This document shows positions 24,089 through 33,390 of a DNA stretch of 64,000 bases, one piece after another. Made by a program: the position numbers and the translations under genes. The stretch is from Edaphosphingomonas laterariae (GTDB lineage Bacteria > Pseudomonadota > Alphaproteobacteria > Sphingomonadales > Sphingomonadaceae). The notes beneath the pieces were generated by a model. It worked only from the letters and a program-made list of their open reading frames with translations, was not told the DNA's origin and searched no databases. The stretch covers positions 124,001 to 188,000 of the forward strand of contig NZ_FZOS01000004.1 of the NCBI RefSeq assembly GCF_900188165.1. The letters are read 5' to 3'. The first letter of the stretch is position 1. Every line of letters starts with the position of its first letter.

Positions 24089-24828
24089 TATTGCGCCTCG
24101 AACGCGGCGGCGGGCAACAGGCCGCGCATGGTCGCGGGGATGCTGGCCGGGTCGATGGCGGACGAACCGCACGGCGGCATCCCCTGCACGGCAAGGCAAT
24201 AGTGCCGCCATGCGCCGGCGTCGTCGCGCCGCAACAGGCCGAAGATGCGCCGCACCTGCGGCGGCTCCCGATAGCTGGGGTTGGCGAAGTCCGCATAATA
24301 GCCGATCAGGATAGTGCGCCCGTCCTCGACGGCCTGAACGCCCTCGGCCTGCCAGTCGCCGCGCCAGAACGCATCGGGGGGCTGGCGCGTCACGGTGTCG
24401 GGCAAGCGACCCGTCCGGCCTAGCGCGTCAAGCGCGGCGGTCACTGCGACTTGGGCTGCGTCCGGCGTCTGCGCCTGAATGACGCGCTGCGGCGGCTGGC
24501 CGAGTCTCTGCCCTGCACCCTGCATATACCGGCTGACAGCGCGCCGATGCGCGTCTGCATAGGCGCTCTTGGCCTCGGCCACGCGCGTTGACGGCGGGGA
24601 ATCCGGTAGTGACAGCGCCAGAATGAAGCCAAGGATGATCGCGGCGACCGCGCCCCAAAACAGGAATGGCGCGGCGTTGCGCCAGCGCGCCGCTCGCACA
24701 TGGCCTTGCGTTACAAGCTGTTCCCATTGCCCCACAGCCAAGCTCCCCAGCTTGCCAGCATCGCAACGATTGAGACGACAAGCCAATGATTCAAGAGGGC
24801 ATATTAAGCGGGAAGTCGATGCGATCAA
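24088..24828 (-). CDS. Membrane protein coupled to the coupling-protein gene
   Basis: The frame allows 246 residues. One clear transmembrane helix (FLFWGAVAAIILGFILALSL, about residues 55-74) is followed by an extracytoplasmic region ending LLPAAAFEAQ, with WRHYCLAVQGMPPCG near the end. The true start may be later than 24828, because the first 30 residues look unlike a membrane protein N-terminus. The stop overlaps the coupling-protein start, so the product probably works with it in transfer. No named family is recognised. Confidence 0.65.
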   Translation of the reverse strand: MIASTSRLICPLESLACRLNRCDAGKLGSLAVGQWEQLVTQGHVRAARWRNAAPFLFWGAVAAIILGFILALSLPDSPPSTRVAEAKSAYADAHRRAVSRYMQGAGQRLGQPPQRVIQAQTPDAAQVAVTAALDALGRTGRLPDTVTRQPPDAFWRGDWQAEGVQAVEDGRTILIGYYADFANPSYREPPQVRRIFGLLRRDDAGAWRHYCLAVQGMPPCGSSAIDPASIPATMRGLLPAAAFEAQ

Positions 24829-25116
24829 GCATCCTGCTTATCGCTTACAGTTATGAGCGCGCAGGCGCGCGCATTGGTGTTGTTCTTTCTTTGCAGCACT
24901 ATGACGGTTGGGAATTGTGCGTCTGCCTTCCCTGTCAGCCCGCCACCTCACGGCCTTCTTCATTTGCATCCTTGCAGGGGATTCGCCTTTACGTCCGCAA
25001 GCCGCGCAAGCGCGGCTTCTCCACTACGTTCCGCCGAGTGCGGCCAAGGCGAACGCCCTGCCTCTGTCTGCTTATGAAGGCCGCGATGGTCGCGGTTCAG
25101 ACAGGGAGAAAACATC

Positions 25117-25329
25117 ATGTCGCAATTTATCGCCCCCAACGAGCTGCACGGAATGACCGAACAGGAACTGCGCGCCCTGCATGGTCGCATCATGGCCGAT
25201 CTGCGCCGCATGGGGCAGTCGGTCTTTCTCAACCCGCATATCTACGCCTCGCTGCGTAACATCGAGGATGCAATCGTGCGCCTGCAACAGCAGCCCAAGC
25301 CGCGCGGGCCGAAGCCGCCGGGGTTCTAA
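25117..25329 (+). CDS. Small hypothetical protein with a structured leader
   Basis: The 70-residue product, MSQFIAPNELHGMTEQELRALHGRIM..., is helical and ends in a proline/lysine-rich tail (KPRGPKPPGF). There is a good ribosome site (GGGAG). It lies directly after a long stem formed by CTGTCTG at about 25065-25071 and CAGACAG at about 25100-25106, which encloses a second hairpin (CCGCG/CGCGG). The stem touches the ribosome site, so folding may limit translation. Function unknown. The gap 24829-25116 holds no other gene. Confidence 0.6.
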   Translation: MSQFIAPNELHGMTEQELRALHGRIMADLRRMGQSVFLNPHIYASLRNIEDAIVRLQQQPKPRGPKPPGF

Positions 25330-25454
25330 GGGCTTTGCCTGCCCCCCGCTGGCCGCGCCAGTGCATACAATAATATGCTTATTATCAATGCCTTATCGGC
25401 CATCGTCCATTGAAGCGCCTTGCCTCCCGCGCGGCTCTGTGCAAGAATTGAAGT

Positions 25455-25751
25455 ATGAAACGAGAGATAGCATTGGCTCGATTGAAGCCGTTGGAACAAA
25501 GGCTGCGCCAACAAGGCGTTTCGGCCTTGTATCTCTTTGGTTCCACCGCGCGCGGCGAGGCCGATGAAGCGTCCGACCTCGACCTTCTTTTTGAATATAT
25601 CCCTGATCGTGGGTTCAGCATTTTCGATCAGGCGGGGCTTCAAGAGGAACTGTCTGAATACATGAATACCAAGGTCGATTTCATTCCCCGCAAAGGGCTT
25701 AACGACAGAATGAGGCAGCGGGTAGAAGCTGACTTGGTTCGGGTGTTCTAA
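25455..25751 (+). CDS. mntA: MntA-type nucleotidyltransferase antitoxin
   Basis: The 98-residue protein contains the minimal nucleotidyltransferase motif GSTARGEADEASDLDLLFEY (GSx10DxD). In MntA/HepT (type VII) toxin-antitoxin pairs this enzyme inactivates HepT by adding AMP to a tyrosine. The stop overlaps the HepT start (TAATG), the standard order and coupling for the pair. It is likely to stabilise the element or provide defence. Length is normal for the family. Confidence 0.9.
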   Translation: MKREIALARLKPLEQRLRQQGVSALYLFGSTARGEADEASDLDLLFEYIPDRGFSIFDQAGLQEELSEYMNTKVDFIPRKGLNDRMRQRVEADLVRVF

Positions 25752-26125
25752 TGAGCCGGAGCCTGAGCGACAATCTCGACAATCTCCAAATGCTGATTGA
25801 CCGCATTGACGACAGCTTGAAGGGTCGATCTTACGACGACTATCTGAATGATACAGACCTTCAAGACGCGACCACATATCGCCTGTCGATGCTTGGCGAA
25901 GTGACGACCAAGCTGCCGGATGACCTTAAAGAGCGGCACCCCGACATACCGTGGAACAAGATACGCGCTTTCAGGAACGTGGCGAGCCACGACTATTTCA
26001 GCATCGTGCCTGACATGGTTTGGGAAGGAACGCGGTCGCTCGAACCTATCAAGGAAATGATCCGCGAGGAACTGGCGCGCCTCGAAGCGGAACAGCGCGA
26101 CCGCGACGGCGGCCGTAGGCGCTGA
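25751..26125 (+). CDS. hepT: HepT-like ribonuclease toxin
   Basis: The 124-residue all-helical protein has the HEPN active-site motif RNVASHDY (Rx4HxY), where Arg and His cut RNA and the Tyr is the AMPylation target of MntA. The start is fused to the antitoxin stop. The C-terminus is basic (RDRDGGRRR). Intact motifs suggest an active toxin held in check by its partner. Confidence 0.9.
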   Translation: MSRSLSDNLDNLQMLIDRIDDSLKGRSYDDYLNDTDLQDATTYRLSMLGEVTTKLPDDLKERHPDIPWNKIRAFRNVASHDYFSIVPDMVWEGTRSLEPIKEMIREELARLEAEQRDRDGGRRR

Positions 26126-26167
26126 CGGTTTTCCGGTGCGTCCGGCGCGGGCGCGGAACAGGACAGC

Positions 26168-26539
26168 ATGGAGCAATGGATAGAGGCACAGGACTTTATC
26201 GCGGCTGACGTTATCCGCTGGAAGGAAGGCGTCTTTCACAACCGCCGCAAAGGCAAGGCGCTCCGCATAGGCGAGCGCCAGGTTGCCGCCGAAGTGCTGC
26301 AACGTGGCGAGGACGGTTGGGTGAAACTGCTCGTGCGGGGCTGCACGATCACGAAAGATGAAGCTGCCGGAAAGTCGGTTCAGGCGCTCAAGGCTGGCGA
26401 ACAGATACGGCGTGCCGCCAAGACCCTCTTGCGGGGCAAGGTCGAGCGATTGCTATGGGGCGATGAAACCGCGCGGGCGGCGGTGCTGGCGAGCAAGCCC
26501 GCCAAGTCGCGCTTCGCAGATTTGCCGACAGAGGAATAA
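26168..26539 (+). CDS. Hypothetical protein next to the toxin-antitoxin pair
   Basis: The 123-residue product, MEQWIEAQDFIAADVIRWKEGVF..., has a small beta-rich N-terminal half (KALRIGERQVAAEVLQRGEDGWVKLLVRGC) and a helical basic C-terminal half. It follows hepT by 42 bp in the same direction and may be co-transcribed. No domain recognised. Small GC hairpins follow it (26550-26680). Confidence 0.6.
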   Translation: MEQWIEAQDFIAADVIRWKEGVFHNRRKGKALRIGERQVAAEVLQRGEDGWVKLLVRGCTITKDEAAGKSVQALKAGEQIRRAAKTLLRGKVERLLWGDETARAAVLASKPAKSRFADLPTEE

Positions 26540-26687
26540 GAGTGCGATGGGCGGCTCCCGTTCGGGAGCCTGATGCCCAACGGCCCGCCCGTTCGGGCGG
26601 ACCTTCGCAAAAAGGCCGTCGCCGTGGTTCCGGCTTCGGGCCAAGGGGCAAGCGCCGTTCGGCGCTCATTGCAAGGAACAAGGAAGA

Positions 26688-26772
26688 TGGTGCCGGTGGT
26701 CGGACTCGAACCGACACTCCTTGCGGAACTGGATTTTGAATCCAGCGCGTCTACCAATTTCACCACACCGGC
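26688..26772 (-). tRNA. Complete tRNA-Leu(CAA) carried by the element
   Basis: The 85-nt gene on the minus strand has acceptor GCCGGTG/CACCGGC, a D arm with TGGTAGA, anticodon stem CTGGA/TCCAG around loop TTCAAAA (anticodon CAA), a leucine-type variable arm, T loop GGTTCGAGTCC, discriminator A and encoded CCA. It is nearly the same as the tRNA-Leu(CAA) that the element splits, but with compensatory changes in the stems and a changed integration core. It probably supplies the UUG-reading tRNA lost by insertion. Confidence 0.95.
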
Positions 26773-26865
26773 TAGGGGTTCGGGCATATGCGGCGAAAGG
26801 CTCGCCGCGTCAACCGAAGGTGATCCCCATTTGACAAAAAAATAGAATATTCGTCAATAACCTAC

Positions 26866-28026
26866 TTAGCGCTTCTTCCTTGTATTGATCGCCGCCGCGT
26901 CGATCATGTCTTTGATATGAGAAGCATAGAATTTCTCGATCATTTCAACGCTGGTGCGGCAGTTTTTAGCTACCTGATAAATGTCGGCTCCTTCCATGAG
27001 CCGGAAGCTGATATAGGTATGGCGCAGGCTATAGGCCGTGCGCGGGTTCCCTTCCCTGTCCTGCTTCATCCCCAATTCGTCCAGAATCGTGTTGAACAGT
27101 TCACGTTGGATTTTCGGGAAAATGAGGTCTTTGGTTCCAAGGCTGTGACGCTTCTGCATCCGCTGGAACGGCATCACGGCACCGGGCATCGTTTTGCAGT
27201 AGCCGACGCCCCGCTTGCCGCGCACCGTGATAAGCAAGATGCGCTGCTTGTTCTCGGTGACAATCTCCACGTCGCGCACCTCGATGCGCTTGGCTTCGTC
27301 GGGGCGAAGGCCGCTATTCACCATGAACAGCACATAATCGTGCAAATCCTCGCAAGCTGACCGCCACCGCTCTTTCTTGGGGTTCTTCGCCCGCTCGCCC
27401 GTGGCCTTGTAAAGCTGCTTGTATTCCTCCGGCGAAAACCAAGCGCGGTGCGCGATCTTGCCCGAAGCCTTATAGGGCGCGGAAATGTCCGGCAGATACG
27501 GAAGCCAGCCGTGGCGCTGCGCCGTTTTCAGGACGTGGCGCAGGGTGATGATTTCGGAGTGAAGCGTTGACCGCGAAGGGCGCATTGGGTTGCCCTCCTT
27601 GTCCTTGCGAGAGGTCATGCGGTGGACGCGGTATTCCTGCACAAGTCCGGGGGTGATTTCCTCGACCATCTTGTCGCCAAAGAACGGCAGCAGATGGACG
27701 CGAAGCCGGATGCCGTGGCCTTCAACGTATTTGGCGTTGCGTTCCCCCTCGGTGATGATGGTGTATTCCGAAAGGAAATGCTGCGCGGCCTTCTTGAAGG
27801 GCGTGCCTTCCTTGATCTCTCCGGCGCGGTATTTGCCCATGAGGCCAAGATACCAGTCGCGCGCAACGTCTTTGGCGCGGGCTAGGCTCTCCTCCTTGGT
27901 GCTGGTTCGCATCTGCTTTCCTGCGATGGAGCAGGAGCATTGCCAGTGCGGACTCTTGGCCCGCATGTAGAGTTGGACTTTGCCATCTAGAAACTTGTGG
28001 CGGGCGGTTGTGGTCATGTCTGTCAT
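26866..28026 (-). CDS. Tyrosine recombinase (element integrase)
   Basis: The 386-residue protein has an N-terminal SAM-like domain and a C-terminal catalytic domain. It contains SGLRPDEAKRIEV (catalytic Arg I), YSLRHTYISFRL (box II, with Tyr at the usual first His position) and KFYASHI, with the nucleophile tyrosine near residue 366. This variant box (YSLRHTY...CRTSVEMIEKFY) is common in genomic-island integrases. The ATG at 28026 has AAAGGTG five bases upstream. The gene reads away from the right att site, whose tRNA promoter points into it. It should catalyse integration and excision at the tRNA-Leu core. Confidence 0.92.
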   Translation of the reverse strand: MTDMTTTARHKFLDGKVQLYMRAKSPHWQCSCSIAGKQMRTSTKEESLARAKDVARDWYLGLMGKYRAGEIKEGTPFKKAAQHFLSEYTIITEGERNAKYVEGHGIRLRVHLLPFFGDKMVEEITPGLVQEYRVHRMTSRKDKEGNPMRPSRSTLHSEIITLRHVLKTAQRHGWLPYLPDISAPYKASGKIAHRAWFSPEEYKQLYKATGERAKNPKKERWRSACEDLHDYVLFMVNSGLRPDEAKRIEVRDVEIVTENKQRILLITVRGKRGVGYCKTMPGAVMPFQRMQKRHSLGTKDLIFPKIQRELFNTILDELGMKQDREGNPRTAYSLRHTYISFRLMEGADIYQVAKNCRTSVEMIEKFYASHIKDMIDAAAINTRKKR

Positions 28027-28040
28027 GGCTGCACCTTTGG

Positions 28041-28130
28041 TAGCGTTTTTTGTGCTAGATGTGCGCTAGGCGTCCATCTTTTTATTTTGCCATTAACAGA
28101 CTGTTTTTGCTACGTTTTTTGTATAAGTAG
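28041..28130. promoter_or_regulatory. Candidate integrase arm sites at right end
   Basis: Two related segments, TAGCGTTTTTTGTGCTAG (from 28041) and TACGTTTTTTGTATAAG (from 28111), lie 70 bp apart between the integrase start and the right core in an AT-rich stretch. Similar GTGCTA words occur at the left end. Arm-site function is inference. Confidence 0.35.
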
Positions 28131-28145
28131 CTGATATAAATACGC

Positions 28146-28156
28146 TTTTGAGTCCG
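28146..28156. repeat. Right attachment-site core (11 bp)
   Basis: The sequence is the same as the left core, TTTTGAGTCCG. It is flanked outward by the 5' half of the tRNA-Leu gene and inward by element DNA. Confidence 0.88.
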
Positions 28157-28184
28157 GCGCGTCTACCAATTTCACCACGCCCGC
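28146..28184 (-). pseudogene. 5' half of interrupted tRNA-Leu(CAA), with the right 11-bp att core
   Basis: On the minus strand it runs from the acceptor 5' strand GCGGGCG through the D arm to the anticodon loop (CCGGACTCAAAA), then changes abruptly to element sequence. It completes the 3' fragment at 5795-5851 with no base missing. Because the element does not supply the missing half here, transcription from the old tRNA promoter yields a truncated tRNA and runs on toward the integrase. Confidence 0.93.
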
Positions 28185-28256
28185 ACGGCGTTGGAACCGG
28201 GCCCATGCCACGAAGCCGTCAGCCGGTCCATAGCTTCGGTTCAAAAATCCAACCGA

Positions 28257-28293
28257 CGAAAATGGGCCGCCACCCGGCAAGGCAGCGGCCCAT
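28257..28293 (-). terminator. Terminator of the PEP-CTERM protein gene
   Basis: A 9-bp inverted repeat ATGGGCCGC (28262-28270) / GCGGCCCAT (28285-28293), read on the minus strand, ends in a short T-run. It lies 20 bp after the stop of the gene at 28315. Confidence 0.7.
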
Positions 28294-28314
28294 CACAATG
28301 CGCTGAAAAGCGGA

Positions 28315-28887
28315 TCAGGCCTGGCAGAGAGCCGCGCCGTCCTTGCGACGCGAACGCATGCCCGCGCCGATCAGCCCGAAGCCCGCGATCATCATCGCCC
28401 AGCTGGTGGGCTCAGGCACTGCCGCCTGCACCGCACTGCCGAAGAAGGACAGGTGCGACAATTCGCGCTTGATACCCCGGCCGTTGACCAGACCGGCGGT
28501 CGACCAGGTGCCGCTCGACGCCGGAGCGATCGAATAAAGCACGAACTGGCTGCCTGCCTTCACGGCCAGATAGTCGACAAGGAAACCGTTGGTCGACCAT
28601 GTGCCGCTGGTCTCGCTGGCATCGTCGAACGTGATCGTGCCGAGGAAGCCCTGACCATCGTCGGACTTGAACAGATGGGTCAGCGAAATGTCCGGGTCGC
28701 GCGCCGCGTTGTAAACGCTTTGGGTTTCGGCGGTGAACTGCGCGGCAATGTTCCCGTTGAACAGGCAGCCGGCGGAGTCGCTGACCGACACGCACTTGTC
28801 GTTGACGATCGTCACCGCAGCCGAAGCCGGCGCCGCTACCGTCGCCACGGCCATCGCGCCCAACAGACCAGTAAAGAATGTACGCAT
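28315..28887 (-). CDS. PEPxxWA-CTERM sorting-domain protein
   Basis: The 190-residue exported protein has a signal peptide (FFTGLLGAMAVATVAAPASA) and, at the C-terminus, VPEPTSWAMMIAGFGLIGAGMRSRRK: the PEPxxWA motif, a membrane helix and a basic tail that direct exosortase-type processing. The middle part is a beta-rich, cysteine-containing domain of unknown role. The start at 28887 is chosen because GGGGGA lies 5 bases upstream; the frame extends seven codons further without a site. No exosortase gene is in the window. Confidence 0.88.
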   Translation of the reverse strand: MRTFFTGLLGAMAVATVAAPASAAVTIVNDKCVSVSDSAGCLFNGNIAAQFTAETQSVYNAARDPDISLTHLFKSDDGQGFLGTITFDDASETSGTWSTNGFLVDYLAVKAGSQFVLYSIAPASSGTWSTAGLVNGRGIKRELSHLSFFGSAVQAAVPEPTSWAMMIAGFGLIGAGMRSRRKDGAALCQA

Positions 28888-29055
28888 CTGATCCCCCAAC
28901 TCTATCAACCTCGCCGGCAGACATGTTCACGCGTCCGGCACCATTCCCATTGATAAGCAAAAGAGATGCCAAACTGTAAAATCCGGCCTCTTGGGCTGAA
29001 TTTCCGCCTTCGACGCCCGCCGCATCATTGCTCGATTGTAAAAACCGCCGACTCG

Positions 29056-29538
29056 TCACACCGAGCGGAAGGGCAGCACCGCTTCGCACTGCGCCAGTGT
29101 CGCCGCACCTTCGACCCTGCAGCCGCAGCGCTGGAGGAAGGCATGGCGCACGATTTCGGCCTGCTGTTCGATGCCATAAGCCGTGAACGGCCGGTCCACG
29201 ACGAAGCGATAGCCATAGCGGCAGAAGGGATGGCGCATCAGCGGCAGCCACCAGCGGCCGCCGCGCTGCGCCTGCCAGACATGCGTCATCTCGTGGATGA
29301 AATGCCCCTGCGCGGCCAGCGGCGCATTGGCGAAATCCTCGCGCCAGTGCGGGCCATCGGGATGGAACCAGATGTCGCCATCGGGCGCCATCAGCACCAG
29401 CCGAGGCTGAAAGGGCCACCATTTGCGCCGGTGCAGGCGGACGCGATCATAATCGATCGCGTCGCCGAACATGCTGGCGGATAAAGCGCGCTCGCCAGCG
29501 GTCAGCGGCCGCGCGCCCGAAATCTCAGTGGCCGTCAT
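29056..29538 (-). CDS. HExxH putative metallopeptidase-like protein
   Basis: The 160-residue protein contains GHFIHEMTHVWQAQRGG, a zincin-type HExxH motif, then EQQAEIVRHAF, which could supply a third ligand or base. Similar sphingomonad proteins are often labelled Vgr-related without evidence. No signal peptide. The start MTATEIS at 29538 overlaps the end of the copper-chaperone gene by 14 bp, so it is the second gene of that pair. Catalytic activity is not proven by the motif alone. Confidence 0.65.
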   Translation of the reverse strand: MTATEISGARPLTAGERALSASMFGDAIDYDRVRLHRRKWWPFQPRLVLMAPDGDIWFHPDGPHWREDFANAPLAAQGHFIHEMTHVWQAQRGGRWWLPLMRHPFCRYGYRFVVDRPFTAYGIEQQAEIVRHAFLQRCGCRVEGAATLAQCEAVLPFRSV

Positions 29539-30037
29539 GCCCGCCGGGCGCGGCATCGCCGGCGGCCTGCGTGCGGGCCATCGCCTCGACGCTCTTGCCG
29601 CTTGCGAAGCGGAAGGTCAGCGGCAGTTCGCCGCCGGGCCCGACATCGGCGGCGACGTCGAACAGCATGGCATGGTTGCCGCCCGGCGCGAAACTGGCCT
29701 CGCCATCCGCCGGCACATCCACGCCGTCGATCGCGCGCATCGTCATCATGCCGTCCTTCATGCCGCCTTCGTGCAGCTCGATCCGGCCGACCTTCGCGCT
29801 TTCGACGCCGATCAGGCGATCAGCCGCGTCGCCGCCACGGACGGTGAAATAGGCCGCCGCCGGCCGCCCGGCGACAGGCGACAGCCGCACCCACGCATCC
29901 GCGATCACGGGGGCGACAGCAGCCCCGGCCGCAGGCGCCTGCGCCCGATTTTCCGGCGTATCGCCGGGCGCAGCGGGCTGGCAGGCCGCCAGAGCGAGGG
30001 CGGTCGCGGAAAATGCCAGTCGGAAGCGGCGGGGCAT
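29525..30037 (-). CDS. PCu(A)C-type periplasmic copper chaperone lipoprotein
   Basis: The 170-residue protein has a lipobox LALAAC at the end of the signal peptide, then the PCu(A)C fold (AWVRLSPVAGRPAAAYFTVRGG). Copper ligands lie in ELHEGGMKDGMMTM and PGGNHAMLFDV, the H..M...HxM pattern of the family. It delivers Cu(I) to cytochrome oxidase CuA or related sites. The C-terminal tail GGHDGH may also bind metal. The start MPRRFRLAF at 30037 follows GGAG at a 9-base distance. Confidence 0.88.
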   Translation of the reverse strand: MPRRFRLAFSATALALAACQPAAPGDTPENRAQAPAAGAAVAPVIADAWVRLSPVAGRPAAAYFTVRGGDAADRLIGVESAKVGRIELHEGGMKDGMMTMRAIDGVDVPADGEASFAPGGNHAMLFDVAADVGPGGELPLTFRFASGKSVEAMARTQAAGDAAPGGHDGH

Positions 30038-30100
30038 AAGCGAAAACTCCATCAATCGCGATCAGGCGGGCCGTGGCGCATCCATTAGGCATGGGGACGT

Positions 30101-30128
30101 CTTGCGGCAACCGAAAGCCCGCCTATAT
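30101..30128 (+). promoter_or_regulatory. RpoH (sigma32)-type heat-shock promoter of dnaK
   Basis: CTTGCG (30101-30106), a 16-bp spacer and CTATAT (30123-30128) match the alphaproteobacterial RpoH pattern CTTG...CTATAT. The promoter lies about 95 bp upstream of the dnaK start. Confidence 0.75.
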
Positions 30129-30223
30129 CGACCCCCGAACAGCAACAACCGCGCGGTTTTCGCTTCACTCGCAAGGGGAACCGACGGATACGCCTCAATC
30201 TTCGGGGGACGAAGGGTATTTAT

Positions 30224-32128
<1,905 letters not shown>

Positions 32129-32137
32129 GCCTCCAAC

Positions 32138-32166
32138 CCCTCTCCCCCGCACCCCGGGGGAGAGGG
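32138..32166. repeat. Hairpin between dnaK and dnaJ
   Basis: A perfect 11-bp inverted repeat, CCCTCTCCCCC / GGGGGAGAGGG, has a 7-base loop and no T-run. It may reduce read-through into dnaJ or protect the dnaK message. Confidence 0.6.
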
Positions 32167-32187
32167 ACCTGATTTCCGGGGGGCCTG

Positions 32188-33315
32188 ATGGCCGAAGTTG
32201 ATTTTTACGAACTGCTCGAAGTCGAACGGAGCGCGGACGACAAGACGATCAAGTCCGCCTATCGCAAGCTGGCGATGCAATGCCACCCGGATCGCAATCC
32301 GGGCTGCAAGGATTCCGAAGCCAAGTTCAAGGCGATCAACGCCGCCTATGACTGCCTGAAGGATCCGCAGAAGCGCGCGGCTTATGATCGGTTCGGCCAT
32401 GCCGCCTTCCAGAATGGCGGACCGGGCGGCCCCGGCGGCGGCTTTGCCGGACAGGATTTCGGCGGCTTTTCCGACATCTTCGAAAATATCTTCGGCGAAT
32501 TCATGGGCGGTGGCCGTGGCGGCCGCCAGAATGTCCGTCGCGGCGCGGACCTGCGCTACGACATGGAAATCACGCTCGAGGAAGCGTTCCACGGCAAGAG
32601 CGCGGAAATCCGCATCGACGTGGCGGCCAATTGCGAACCTTGCGGCGGTTCGGGCGCGAAGCCCGGCACCGAGGCCAAGGGCTGCCCCACCTGCGGCGGC
32701 CACGGCAAGGTGCGCGCGCAGCAGGGCTTCTTCGTCGTCGAACGCACCTGCCCGTCCTGCCATGGCGCCGGCCAGGTGATTTCCGAACCCTGCACCGAAT
32801 GCCGGGGCGAAGGCCGGGTCGATCGCACCAAGACGCTGGAGGTCAACATCCCCGCCGGCGTCGACGAAGGCACGCGCATCCGCCTGTCTGGCGAAGGCGA
32901 GGCCGGCGCGCGCGGCGCCCCTCCGGGCGATCTCTACATCTTCATCCACGTCAGCCGCCACAAGCTGTTCGAGCGCGAAGGCACGACGCTGTTTGCGCGC
33001 TGCCCGGTGTCGATCACCACGGCGGCGCTGGGCGGCACGATCGAGGTGCCGGGGCTGGACGGCGAACGGCACGAATTGCGGATTCCGGCCGGCATCCAGT
33101 CGGGCAAGCAGATTCGCCAGCGCGGCGCCGGCATGCCGGTGCTGAACGGCCGGGGCCATGGCGACATGGTGATCCAGATCGACGTCGAAACCCCGACCAA
33201 GCTCACCGCCCGCCAGCGCGAGCTGCTGGAGGAGTTCCGCACGCTCGAAACCGGCGAGGAAAGCCCGGAAGCGAGCGGCTTCTTCGCCAAGCTGAAGGGC
33301 ATGTTCGGCGATTGA
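32188..33315 (+). CDS. dnaJ: Chaperone DnaJ (Hsp40)
   Basis: The 375-residue type I DnaJ has a J domain with HPD ([10 protein letters not shown]), a Gly/Phe-rich region ([18 protein letters not shown]), four zinc-binding repeats ([32 protein letters not shown]) and a C-terminal substrate-binding domain. It stimulates DnaK ATPase and delivers clients. It lies 59 bp after dnaK in the usual order. Confidence 0.98.
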   Translation: MAEVDFYELLEVERSADDKTIKSAYRKLAMQCHPDRNPGCKDSEAKFKAINAAYDCLKDPQKRAAYDRFGHAAFQNGGPGGPGGGFAGQDFGGFSDIFENIFGEFMGGGRGGRQNVRRGADLRYDMEITLEEAFHGKSAEIRIDVAANCEPCGGSGAKPGTEAKGCPTCGGHGKVRAQQGFFVVERTCPSCHGAGQVISEPCTECRGEGRVDRTKTLEVNIPAGVDEGTRIRLSGEGEAGARGAPPGDLYIFIHVSRHKLFEREGTTLFARCPVSITTAALGGTIEVPGLDGERHELRIPAGIQSGKQIRQRGAGMPVLNGRGHGDMVIQIDVETPTKLTARQRELLEEFRTLETGEESPEASGFFAKLKGMFGD

Positions 33316-33390
33316 TACACGCTTTCTCTGGCCTCCCGGCGCCCGGGGGGCTAGAGCCGCTGGCCTGAGTTCACCAGCGAAGGAATGTCC

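Larger units (their letters stand above)
5841..28156. mobile_element. 22.3-kb integrative mobilizable element inserted in tRNA-Leu(CAA)
   Basis: The boundaries are set by the 11-bp direct repeat TTTTGAGTCCG at 5841-5851 and 28146-28156. This is the anticodon-loop and 5' stem sequence of the split tRNA. Inside lie a tyrosine integrase at the right end, mobC, a relaxase, a coupling protein, ArdA, an AbiEi/Fic fusion, a four-gene restriction-like operon, MntA/HepT and a spare tRNA-Leu. No VirB/Trb mating-pair genes are seen, so transfer would need a helper. Flanking genes are typical sphingomonad chromosome. Confidence 0.9.

Noticed and set aside
5841-28156. A full integrative conjugative element
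   Set aside because: No VirB4, VirB6, VirB9-type or pilus genes were found; only mobC, relaxase and coupling protein are present.
5795-28184. Group I intron or split-tRNA splicing as the explanation for the two tRNA halves
   Set aside because: The insert is 22 kb, protein-coding and carries an integrase and an exact direct repeat. Nothing suggests the halves are joined at the RNA level.
28315-28887. Inclusion of the PEP-CTERM gene in the element
   Set aside because: It lies outside the right tRNA half, and a similar protein is encoded elsewhere in the chromosome part of the window.
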